From contig CAZFLY010000001.1 in assembly GCA_964519995.1 (NCBI GenBank), forward strand, positions 1 to 64,000: DNA of 64,000 bases, read 5' to 3'. A program made the translations under genes and the position numbers. The notes under the pieces were generated by a model. That model was not told the origin of the DNA, made no database searches, and worked only from the letters and a program-made list of their open reading frames with translations. Positions 8,796 through 16,576 of this stretch are shown one piece after another (the stretch's first letter is position 1; each line of letters starts with the position of its first letter). Source of the stretch: CAZFLY01 sp964519995. GTDB lineage: Bacteria; Planctomycetota; Phycisphaerae; Sedimentisphaerales; Anaerobacaceae.

Positions 8796-9509
8796 TTGTA
8801 TGAGACAACCGGAAAGTTACGAATATGGTCGGTACTTGTGCCGGCAATGGTTGTTCCATCCATTGGGGCTCTCTTTTACTTTGTCATTTTCACTGATTAC
8901 TGGTTCACGCCAATCATCTATGTAACCACAAAGGTATTTATCATCACATGGCCAGCCGTCTGCGCTTACCTTGTATTGGGAAAACGCATTGGCCGAGCCA
9001 TTAGCCGGCCCACGAAACACACGCAGGCTATCGGCATGGATATCCTCTTGGGAGCTTCAATTGCAGCTTTAATGTTCGGCTTAATGCAGACCACGCTTGG
9101 GCAAGTGGTAATAGCGAGCTCTGAGAGCATCGGAAGTAAAGCACACGCACTAGGGATTATGCGTCACTATTGGTTGTTTGCACTATTTCTCTCGGTTGCA
9201 CACTCATTGATAGAGGAATATTACTGGCGATGGTTTGTATTTGGCAACCTCAGAAACATCATAGCAATACCATTTGCACACGGTTTAGCAGCACTGGCAT
9301 TTGCGGCACATCACATCGTGATAACAACGCAGCTCTTCGGGCTTTTCTGGGGTATTGTGCTCGGAGGATTCGTGGCGGCAGGAGGAATGGTCTGGAGCCT
9401 GATGTATCAAAGACAGAAAACCCTGATAGGAGCCTGGATAAGTCACTTGATTATCGATCTTGGCATTATGGTAATCGGGCACAGTATCCTGTTCGGCGGT
9501 TATACTTGA
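8796..9509 (+). CDS. CPBP-family intramembrane metalloprotease
   Basis: A membrane protein of up to 237 residues with about six hydrophobic segments. The CPBP (Abi/Rce1-like) motifs are present: EEYYWR at 140-145 (Glu-Glu plus Arg), AAHH at 170-173, and the last motif SHLIID at 216-221 with His217. Members cut prenylated or other membrane proteins, or serve in bacteriocin self-immunity; the substrate here is unknown. The start is uncertain: 8796 is a TTG (MYETTGK...), and the next in-frame ATG, at 8847, would remove part of the first helix. It follows the zinc-ribbon gene by about 100 bp on the same strand. Confidence 0.8.
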   Translation: MYETTGKLRIWSVLVPAMVVPSIGALFYFVIFTDYWFTPIIYVTTKVFIITWPAVCAYLVLGKRIGRAISRPTKHTQAIGMDILLGASIAALMFGLMQTTLGQVVIASSESIGSKAHALGIMRHYWLFALFLSVAHSLIEEYYWRWFVFGNLRNIIAIPFAHGLAALAFAAHHIVITTQLFGLFWGIVLGGFVAAGGMVWSLMYQRQKTLIGAWISHLIIDLGIMVIGHSILFGGYT

Positions 9510-9709
9510 TCGTCGCAGTAATAAGAGGAAATACTCCGTAGTAAGTCGCATTGTCAAACATGGCCGATAAACACCTTGACGCCTTCAACAGTCGTCTATA
9601 TATTTATCTCCGCTCAGAATACCTTTTTCCTTATCAACCCATAGAGCGAACATCGGGTTAAGGTAGCCAAAAGAAAAAAGTGTAAAATTAGCAAGAAGCT
9701 GAGAAAGGT

Positions 9710-11722
9710 ATGAACATGGCGAGAAAATACCGTCCCCTGTTGACAGAAGAAATCGACAAGCTCACTAACCAAGGTTGTAGCTGCACCGACTGGTCACAGG
9801 TTCAAGTCGCTGAAGGTTTTAAGGCAAAGACCGTCAGAGCGACACGCTTTTGTGGACAGGTAAAGTTAGGTGTCTTTGAAAAACCGGTTTCATTCTTCGG
9901 CGGTGTTACTAAACCGGCGGGAATAAATAACGCAATAATCCACAACTGCATAATCGGCGACAATGTGTACATTAGTCAGGTGCGAAATTACATCGCCAAC
10001 TACATAATTGAAGATGAAGTTATAATAGATAATATTGACTTGCTCGTGGTAGAAGGCGAAAGCAAGTTCGGTAACGGCACAGAGGTCACTGTGGTCAACG
10101 AAGCCGGTGGTAGAGAGATACCGATTTACGACCAATTATCGGCTCACACAGCTTATGTGATAGCTTTCTACCGTCACCGGCCGAGAGTTATTGAAAAACT
10201 GCAAAAAATGATAGCCGATTACTCTTCCTCCATCAGATCCTCAATGGGCCTTGTTGGAAAAGGCGCCAGAATCATCAACAGCCGAATAATCAAAAATGTC
10301 AAAGTTGGGCCGTCAAGCGTGGTCGAGGGAATCAGCAGGCTTGAGAACGGCTCACTTAATAGCTGTCCAGAGGACCCTGTTTACATCGGTCCCGGTGTCT
10401 TCGCCGAAGATTTTATCGCATGCAGCGGCTCGAAAATAACCGATGGCGTAATAATATCCAAGTGCTTTGTGGGTCAGGGCACTGTTTTAGCTAAGCAGTA
10501 CTCGGCGGAGAATTCGGTCTTCTTTGCTAACTGTGGCGGTTTCCACGGTGAGGCGTGCGCAATTTTCGCGGGCCCTTATACAGCAACACACCATAAATCC
10601 ACATTGCTAATCGCAGGACTGTTCTCATTTTTGAATGCCGGCAGTGGTACCAACCAGAGCAATCATATGTACAAACTTGGACCAGTCCACCAAGGTATTG
10701 TAGAACGCGGCTCCAAGACCGCCAGCGATTCATATATGCTCTGGCCTGCAAAAGTCGGTGCTTTTACTGTCGTTATGGGTCGACATTACAGAAACTCGGA
10801 CACCTCTGATTTGCCTTTCTCATACCTTATTGAGCATGAGGATGAAAGCATCCTTGCACCTGGCGTGAATCTGCGCAGCGTAGGGACAGTTCGTGACGCA
10901 AGAAAATGGCCGAAGCGTGACCGACGTAAAGACCCTAAAAAGCTCGACCTCATAAACTTCAAACTTTTAAGCCCATATACGATTCAAAAAATGCTCAATG
11001 GTCATCAGCTCCTAACAAATCTTAAAAAGACATCCGGCCAAACATCCGATTACTTCACATACCACAGCGTCAAAATCACAAATTCCTCATTGGACCTCGG
11101 TATTAGGCTGTATAAGATAGGCATCGACAAATTTCTGGGCAACTGCCTGATTAAACGGCTGGAGAACAAACAATTCAAAAACATCAATGAACTCCAACAG
11201 GCTCTTAAGCCAGAGACCGACATTGGACCCGACAAATGGGTAGATTTGGCTGGGTTGTTTGCTCCCATAAGACTCGTGGATAAAATGCTGTCAGAAATCG
11301 AATCTGGAACCATTAACACACTGCAGAAGGTTACTGAATCTTTTCGAGCGATGCACGAGGATTATGCTAAGTACGAATGGGCCTGGGCGGTTGATATTCT
11401 GCAGCAACAGCTCAGCAGAACAATAGATAACATAACACCTGAGGATATTATAGAGCTGACAGAAAACTGGAGAAAAGCTGTCATAGAACTTGACGACAGA
11501 CTCTATGCCGATGCGAAAAAAGAATTTGCAGCCACAGCTCAAATCGGCTTCGGCCTCGATGGAGACGAAGAAACAAAACACAAAGATTTCGCAGCGGTCA
11601 GAGGCACGTTTGAGCAAAGCGATTTTGTCGCCGACATTGAAAAACATAAGATCGACAAAACCAGGCTTGGTGACGAGCTTATCAGTCGAATGGAAAATCT
11701 CACTTCGCAAAAAAATGCCTGA
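9710..11722 (+). CDS. DUF4954-like beta-helix protein, possible sugar-nucleotide enzyme relative
   Basis: A 670-residue soluble protein resembling the DUF4954 family seen in Bacteroidota and planctomycetes. The first 400 residues have the irregular isoleucine/valine-rich repeats of a left-handed beta-helix, for instance NNAIIHNCIIGDNVYIS and YIGPGVFAEDFIAC, like the hexapeptide domains of nucleotidyl- and acyltransferases. A conserved-looking central block (GPYTATHHKSTLLIAG, 298-313) is followed by a helical C-terminal half. The gene ends 47 bp before nagB in the same direction, suggesting a role in amino-sugar metabolism; in other genomes such proteins have been annotated as uridylyltransferase-like. 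Catalytic function is not shown by the sequence. The start MNMARKYRPLL has a weak ribosome site. Confidence 0.7.
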   Translation: MNMARKYRPLLTEEIDKLTNQGCSCTDWSQVQVAEGFKAKTVRATRFCGQVKLGVFEKPVSFFGGVTKPAGINNAIIHNCIIGDNVYISQVRNYIANYIIEDEVIIDNIDLLVVEGESKFGNGTEVTVVNEAGGREIPIYDQLSAHTAYVIAFYRHRPRVIEKLQKMIADYSSSIRSSMGLVGKGARIINSRIIKNVKVGPSSVVEGISRLENGSLNSCPEDPVYIGPGVFAEDFIACSGSKITDGVIISKCFVGQGTVLAKQYSAENSVFFANCGGFHGEACAIFAGPYTATHHKSTLLIAGLFSFLNAGSGTNQSNHMYKLGPVHQGIVERGSKTASDSYMLWPAKVGAFTVVMGRHYRNSDTSDLPFSYLIEHEDESILAPGVNLRSVGTVRDARKWPKRDRRKDPKKLDLINFKLLSPYTIQKMLNGHQLLTNLKKTSGQTSDYFTYHSVKITNSSLDLGIRLYKIGIDKFLGNCLIKRLENKQFKNINELQQALKPETDIGPDKWVDLAGLFAPIRLVDKMLSEIESGTINTLQKVTESFRAMHEDYAKYEWAWAVDILQQQLSRTIDNITPEDIIELTENWRKAVIELDDRLYADAKKEFAATAQIGFGLDGDEETKHKDFAAVRGTFEQSDFVADIEKHKIDKTRLGDELISRMENLTSQKNA

Positions 11723-11769
11723 TATCCTCGCAAAATATTATTAATTATATCTTTTATTAAGGAGCCGAA

Positions 11770-12582
11770 ATGAGAGTAATAATTGAACCGAATTACGAGG
11801 TAGTCTCAAAATGGGCTGCCAACTACATAGCAAGAAAAATAAATGATTCTGGCCCAAGTGAGTCCAAGCCTTTTGTGCTGGGGCTTCCCACTGGCTCGTC
11901 GCCGCTGGGAATGTACAGAGAACTAATAAAGCTAAACAAAACTGGAAAAGTAACATTCAAAAACGTTGCCACCTTTAACATGGATGAATATGTAAACCTT
12001 CCTGAGGACCACCCTGAAAGTTACCATTCATTCATGTGGAATAACTTCTTCAGTCATATAGACATCGCAGAAGAAAATGTAAACATCCTCAATGGAAACG
12101 CAACGGACCTTGAGGCAGAGTGCGCTGCCTATGAGGAAAAAATACAAAAGGTTGGTGGTGTGAATCTTTTCGTGGGCGGTATAGGCCCCGATGGTCATAT
12201 AGCATTCAATGAACCTGCTTCGTCGCTTTCCTCCAGAACGCGCGTTATGGCACTGACTTATGACACCATCATCGCCAATTCACGCTTCTTTGATGGTGAT
12301 GTCAACAAGGTCCCCAAAACAGCCTTGACGGTAGGCGTAGGGACTGTAATGGACGCTGAAGAGGTGCTGATTATTGTGAACGGACATAACAAGGCACGTG
12401 CGCTACGGCACGCCATTGAAGAGAGCGTAAACCACATGTGGACAATAAGCGCTCTTCAAATGCACCCGAAAGGCATTATTGTCTGTGACGAAGAAGCCAC
12501 GATTGAGTTAAAGGTTGGCACCGTAAAATACTTCAAAGACATAGAATCAGTCAATCTTGATCCAACCACATTGCTAAAATAG
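11770..12582 (+). CDS. nagB: Glucosamine-6-phosphate deaminase
   Basis: Converts glucosamine 6-phosphate to fructose 6-phosphate and ammonia, linking amino-sugar breakdown to glycolysis. At 270 residues it matches the usual length. Phosphate-binding loop GLPTGSSPLGMY is at 38-49. Catalytic Asp72 lies in FNMDEYV, and the GGIGPDGHIAFNEP block carries Asp141, His143 and Glu148; these positions equal those of the E. coli enzyme. AAGGAG sits 6 bases before the ATG. Probably cotranscribed with the DUF4954-like gene upstream. No N-acetylglucosamine-6-phosphate deacetylase gene is in this window. Confidence 0.95.
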   Translation: MRVIIEPNYEVVSKWAANYIARKINDSGPSESKPFVLGLPTGSSPLGMYRELIKLNKTGKVTFKNVATFNMDEYVNLPEDHPESYHSFMWNNFFSHIDIAEENVNILNGNATDLEAECAAYEEKIQKVGGVNLFVGGIGPDGHIAFNEPASSLSSRTRVMALTYDTIIANSRFFDGDVNKVPKTALTVGVGTVMDAEEVLIIVNGHNKARALRHAIEESVNHMWTISALQMHPKGIIVCDEEATIELKVGTVKYFKDIESVNLDPTTLLK

Positions 12583-12604
12583 CTCGTGAATCCTGCACGC
12601 CTAA

Positions 12605-12758
12605 TACCAATTGTGAATAATTAATGCGCTTATTCGTGTCATTTCGAGCGAGCCGTAGGCGAGTCGAGAAATCTATTTGAACAGATTTCTCCACTACGGG
12701 CCACTCTGTGGCCCTTCGGTCGAAATGACATAAGCGCAAATTTTAATCACAATTAGTA
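12605..12758. repeat. Palindromic interspersed repeat, family A copy 1 (MITE-like)
   Basis: About 154 bp with terminal inverted repeats of roughly 40 bp: the left end TACCAATTGTGAATAA... and the reverse complement of the right end TACTAATTGTGATTAA... stay alignable up to the shared TGTCATTTCGA. Inside is a second hairpin with AGAAATCT and AGATTTCT. The TGTCATTTCGA end and the GAGAAATCT core are shared with copies at 37517-37721 and 57951-58115. No ORF of substance lies inside. It fills most of the gap between nagB and the convergent parvulin gene. Confidence 0.8.
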
Positions 12759-12843
12759 TAACACCGTACTAATACTTATCACTCAGCGACACTTTGTGAT
12801 ACCGCACAAGCTGTTGAAATTAGTCAGGAATCGCAGTCTTAGA

Positions 12844-13959
12844 CTAATCAGATGCCGGCTCTTTGCCGGATGGATAAGAAATCTCGGCCTTGGCCTTTAA
12901 TGATTGGATATACTGCTCGACAATCTCTCGTTGCCTACTGTGTCTCAATTGGGCAATAATACTATCCTTGGCTTGGTCAAAGGGTATAACAACAGCGTCG
13001 TTATGATCAGTGACTTTTATTATGTGGTAGCCGAATTCGGTCTCAACAATATCGCTGACTTGACCAGGCTTTAGCTCAAAGGCAGCTTTTTCAAAGGGTG
13101 CAACCATTTGGCCCCTACCGAAGAAATCCAAATCTCCCCCCCTCACGCTGGATGGACAAGCTGAATGAACCTTGGCTAATTCGGCGAAGTCCTCTCCATT
13201 CTGGATCTGCTTAAGAAGCTCCTCAATCTTGGCTCTGGCTTCTGCCTTGGCCTGATTGGGATCGGTGTTAGGGTCAGACTCGTCAGGCTTTATGAGAATG
13301 TGACTGGCCCGGACCCGTTCGGGCGTTACGAAATCTTCCGAGTGCTCGGAGTAATACTGTTTTACTTCATCTTCACTAATATCTACGGCCTCAATGTGCT
13401 GAGACTGAAAGAGCTTATTATAGCCGAGTTGTCTTTGGATTTGCTGCTTGAATTCATCAAAGTCTCTTCCGCGAGCTTCTATTTGCGATCTGATATCTTC
13501 TACAGAAAGTGGCGGTTGCTGGTTAGAAGCCATCGCCTCAATCCTTTCCATCGCCTCTTGCTCAGTGACCTCTATATTTGCCTTCTCAACCTCTGCATCC
13601 AGCAATTTCTCAACAATTAACTTTTCCAGAACTTGTTGTCTAAGGCGTTTTTCTTGTTGATTAACAAACTCTGGAGGTAAATGCGATGTCCTGATGGCTA
13701 TCTGTTCGAGCGCCGGCTCGACCAGCACCTGTACATCACTCTCGGTGATCTCCATACCATTAACGGTAACTGCTACAGCCTGGGCTTTTGCACCTGCTTC
13801 TGGCTTAGGTACGTTCGCATCGGTCTCAGTTGGGGCCTTCTGGCGACAGCCCAAACCACAGACGATACATAAAAGCAAGATGTGAAAAATAAAAAGGAAG
13901 GTGTTCTTCTTTCTGCCTTTTACCTGAGTGTTTCGCAATTGTACTGAATAGCGTTTCAT
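12844..13959 (-). CDS. Parvulin-type peptidyl-prolyl isomerase lipoprotein (SurA/PrsA-like)
   Basis: A 371-residue exported folding factor. The N-terminus has a basic region, a hydrophobic segment and a lipobox ending LGC (Cys38), so it is probably a lipoprotein anchored outside the cytoplasm. Residues about 60-190 are a SurA_N-like helical chaperone region. The parvulin domain spans about 215-320: RASHILIK at its start, GGDLDFFGRGQMV in the middle and FGYHIIKV at the end, which are the diagnostic strands. A low-complexity DPNTDPNQAKAEARAK loop interrupts the first part. It would isomerise prolines in secreted or outer-envelope proteins. The gene is alone on the minus strand between a repeat and a 360-bp gap. 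Confidence 0.92.
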   Translation of the reverse strand: MKRYSVQLRNTQVKGRKKNTFLFIFHILLLCIVCGLGCRQKAPTETDANVPKPEAGAKAQAVAVTVNGMEITESDVQVLVEPALEQIAIRTSHLPPEFVNQQEKRLRQQVLEKLIVEKLLDAEVEKANIEVTEQEAMERIEAMASNQQPPLSVEDIRSQIEARGRDFDEFKQQIQRQLGYNKLFQSQHIEAVDISEDEVKQYYSEHSEDFVTPERVRASHILIKPDESDPNTDPNQAKAEARAKIEELLKQIQNGEDFAELAKVHSACPSSVRGGDLDFFGRGQMVAPFEKAAFELKPGQVSDIVETEFGYHIIKVTDHNDAVVIPFDQAKDSIIAQLRHSRQREIVEQYIQSLKAKAEISYPSGKEPASD

Positions 13960-14318
13960 AGCCTGACCTTTCGAAGATTTAACACGTTATAAAGGATTTC
14001 GTTAAAGTTGATTAATCTAATTGTTTCGCTAACTTGTGTCTGTGTCAAGGTAATTACCTTTCGAGTAAAGGATGAGGAGAGAACATCGTATCGTCCCTGA
14101 TGAAGACAAGGTGTATAAACAAAGATTATTATCACAAGCTCGAGAAGGCCTCGAAGGGCAGGAGCTATTCCACCGCCGCGAACAAATTTCTGTACCTTTG
14201 GATTACTGATATCCCGATGGTGAATTTCAGAGTATTTCCTTACCAAACGTTTTTATCTTTCGCATTGGCAAAGAGGCTATTTTCTATTACCTCAGCTACA
14301 AACTCAGGACGGTTACAC
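13960..14318. other. Gap without a recognised gene
   Basis: 360 bp between the start of the parvulin gene and the end of the MTA-phosphorylase gene. A 96-codon minus-strand ORF (13956-14246) overlaps the parvulin start and reads as an irregular sequence without a domain. I see no convincing RNA, terminator or repeat. It must hold the parvulin promoter. Confidence 0.4.
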
Positions 14319-15194
14319 CTATTCAAATAATGCCAGCAACCTCTCTTTTTCTGCAGGCTCAATTTGGTTCTGGTCCGTCCATACTGCGAGTTCAAGACTT
14401 TTTCGACACGTGCAGTCTTCGTGAACGAGCTGCTGCTCGCTTGCCAAAACAGCTTTTATCAATTCAAGACAATTATTCGTTGCGGTTTTAAGATTTGAAA
14501 TTATCTCTTTCAATAGCGTTTGCTTTCCTTTTGCAATCGCATGTGGCCTCCAGCAATCATAATCGCTAACAAGAGCAATCAGTGCGTAGCACATTTGCGC
14601 TTCTCGCGCCAGTTTCGCTTCCGGCATTGCCGTCATGCCGATTAAATCCGCACCCCAGGCCTGGTGCAATAGTGACTCAGCCTGTGTGGAAAACTGTGGC
14701 CCCTCCATACATACGTAAGTACCTTTTGGATGTGTCTGTATCGAGAAACCTTGCGCTGTATCTATGAGTTTCTCTCGGAGTCGGCTGCAGACCGGCTCAG
14801 TCATCTCGCAGTGAACCGCACCGAAGCCGGCGAAGAAAGTGTTCATGCGTTTGAATGTCTTATCGATGAACTGATCCGCGATAACTAAATCGCCCGGGGT
14901 TATCTCAGCACGAAGTGAGCCGACTGCACCACTGCCGAGTACCGTGTGAACGCCAAGTTTTTTCAGGGCAAAAATATTCGCAGCAAACGGGACTTCGCTC
15001 GGCGACAGTTTGTGTCCTGTACCGTGCCGATTAAGAAACGCAATTTTTCTATCGCCGATTTTACCGATGAGAACCGCTGTGCTCGGTTTGCCGAACGGTG
15101 TCTCGACATCACGCTGTTCTGCATCTGTTAGCTGTTCAGCGAGCGCATCTCCGAGCCCCGTTCCGCCGATTATGCCAACTAATTCTTCGGGCAT
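14319..15194 (-). CDS. mtnP: 5'-methylthioadenosine phosphorylase family enzyme
   Basis: A 291-residue purine nucleoside phosphorylase of the trimeric MTAP type. It would split methylthioadenosine, a by-product of polyamine synthesis, or a related nucleoside with phosphate. Family marks: IGGTGLGD near the N-terminus (phosphate site), NRHGTGHKLSPSEVPF (54-69), GSGAVGSLR, the purine-site segment YVCMEGPQFSTQAES and the EAKLAREAQMCYA helix. The last 35 residues, rich in Cys and Glu, extend slightly beyond the core. Family members differ in preferring methylthioadenosine, methylthioinosine or inosine, so the exact substrate is open. Single gene on the minus strand. Confidence 0.88.
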   Translation of the reverse strand: MPEELVGIIGGTGLGDALAEQLTDAEQRDVETPFGKPSTAVLIGKIGDRKIAFLNRHGTGHKLSPSEVPFAANIFALKKLGVHTVLGSGAVGSLRAEITPGDLVIADQFIDKTFKRMNTFFAGFGAVHCEMTEPVCSRLREKLIDTAQGFSIQTHPKGTYVCMEGPQFSTQAESLLHQAWGADLIGMTAMPEAKLAREAQMCYALIALVSDYDCWRPHAIAKGKQTLLKEIISNLKTATNNCLELIKAVLASEQQLVHEDCTCRKSLELAVWTDQNQIEPAEKERLLALFE

Positions 15195-15387
15195 TTTCTT
15201 TTGCCTCCATTCACAATTCTGCCCAGTATGGTAATTTGTTACGCAGACAATTACAATCGCTTTTGGAACGATTTGCTGTTATTCTGACCTGTGTTCCCAT
15301 CGAGGAAAGAGTGACAGTTCCCCCTTCACGTGTGATGGATTATTTAGCCTACCGTTTTACGGCCAGGTAGTTCCTTTTACCCTAGAC

Positions 15388-15426
15388 AAAAAAATGCCGG
15401 CCAGTTTTTGAGAAGCCAGCCGGCAT
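15388..15426 (-). terminator. Rho-independent terminator on the minus strand without a visible gene
   Basis: ATGCCGGC at 15394-15401 pairs with GCCGGCAT at 15419-15426. Read on the minus strand the hairpin is followed by seven T (15388-15394). A minus-strand transcript should end here, but the nearest gene to the right, pcm, is on the plus strand. That leaves 15427-15738 as the transcribed region. Confidence 0.6.
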
Positions 15427-15738
15427 AGCCACAAACTCAGGATGGTCTAATACTAATCATAAAAATTATCTACGCTCAAATCATCACGGTGAATCTCGTC
15501 TTGACATAGCAAGCTATAGACAAACGTGCCGTAGCAAAATGTGAATTCACTTCAAATACGCAGGTATTTGCCGCTCCCTTATGGTCGCGGCTCCTCTTTG
15601 AAGAAGGTTTGTCGTGCCGGAAGCGGTTGCAAATAGACTACAAAATCGGTAGAGTGCCGGTACTGAGAGTTACAATAACTAAACAGCAATCGGCGAAATG
15701 AGAAAGGCGAAGCGTGTGACTAAACCGGCTAAAATTGG
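15427..15738 (-). ncRNA. Possible small RNA region upstream of a minus-strand terminator
   Basis: About 310 bp with no plausible ORF on either strand, ended on the minus strand by the hairpin and T run at 15388-15426. Its other boundary would be the divergent pcm promoter. I could not fit it to tmRNA, 6S, RNase P or signal recognition particle RNA by eye. The call rests only on an orphan terminator and lack of coding, so it is weak. The stretch 15195-15387 shows nothing recognisable. Confidence 0.25.
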
Positions 15739-15774
15739 TTGCAAAACTGTGGCTTACAGGTGATTATTAGCCTT

Positions 15775-16452
15775 ATGGGTGGCCGACAGGAAAAAGACGA
15801 ATTCTCCGATGCGCGTCAACGCATGCTCAAACACGACCTGCAGGGCCGTGATATCATCGACCAGCGGGTGCTGAAGGTAATGGTTCAAATCCCTCGTGAA
15901 GAATTTGTGCCCCAGGAGTATCGTTGGCAGGCCTATTCCGATGGTCCACTGCCTATCGGCATGGGCCAGACTATTTCTCAGCCTTATATCGTTGCATTGA
16001 TGACGCAGGAGCTGCGAGTCAACCGCAACTGTGAGGTTCTGGAAGTTGGAACAGGCAGTGGGTATCAGGCTGCTGTGCTTAGCAACTTGGCCAATGTAGT
16101 TTACACGATAGAAAAATTTAAAGAGCTGTCTGAATCCGCCCAGACTGTTTTACGCAAATTGGGGATAAGCAACATTGAGTTCTGCATTGGTGATGGAAGT
16201 TGCGGCTGGCCCAAAGAACAGCTGCCAGAGAAGGGATATTTTGACAGAATAATTCTCACTGCTGCCGTGCCGATTATTCCTGAGCCTTTGATAAAACAAC
16301 TCGCCGATGGTGGCTTGATTGTGGCACCGGTCGGCTATGCAGGTGTGCAGGAGTTGATAGTCGCAAAAAAGCGAGTCGGTAAACTAATCGAGCGAAACGT
16401 CTGCGGCTGCAGATTTGTCAGGTTGATTGGCAAATACGGATTCGAGCAATAA
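15775..16452 (+). CDS. pcm: Protein-L-isoaspartate O-methyltransferase
   Basis: Repairs isoaspartyl residues in aged proteins by SAM-dependent methylation. From the ATG at 15775 (MGGRQEKDEF) it has 225 residues; an upstream in-frame start at 15739 adds 12 residues that do not look conserved. Typical features are the N-terminal RMLKHDLQGRDI segment, VPQEYRWQAYSDGPLPIG, the substrate loop GQTISQPYIVALM and the SAM-binding LEVGTGSGYQAAVL. The C-terminal strand VRLIGKYGF closes the fold. recG follows on the same strand after a GC-rich palindromic tract (16484-16511). Confidence 0.93.
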   Translation: MGGRQEKDEFSDARQRMLKHDLQGRDIIDQRVLKVMVQIPREEFVPQEYRWQAYSDGPLPIGMGQTISQPYIVALMTQELRVNRNCEVLEVGTGSGYQAAVLSNLANVVYTIEKFKELSESAQTVLRKLGISNIEFCIGDGSCGWPKEQLPEKGYFDRIILTAAVPIIPEPLIKQLADGGLIVAPVGYAGVQELIVAKKRVGKLIERNVCGCRFVRLIGKYGFEQ

Positions 16453-16576
16453 AAGAGGATGGATTACCGTTCCCTCGACTGCGCTCTCCGCAGGACGCCT
16501 TACGGCGGGGACAAGTTTCACAGCAATGACAAAAAAGGCTTCAACCGCTGATCAATTACATAAGCAGACATTAATA

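Noticed and set aside
8701..8925. 74-codon ORF overlapping the start of the CPBP protease gene
   Set aside because: Overlaps the membrane-protein frame and has no coding character; the CPBP frame has clear motifs.
13956..14246. 96-codon minus-strand ORF overlapping the parvulin start
   Set aside because: No ribosome site, no recognisable domain, overlaps a well-supported gene start.
15880..15900. tRNA-like T-loop word (GGTTCAAATCC)
   Set aside because: It lies inside the pcm coding sequence and has no surrounding cloverleaf; no tRNA was found in the window.
16427..16576. N-terminal extension of RecG
   Set aside because: Overlaps the end of pcm and crosses a palindromic tract; RecG homology begins after 16577.
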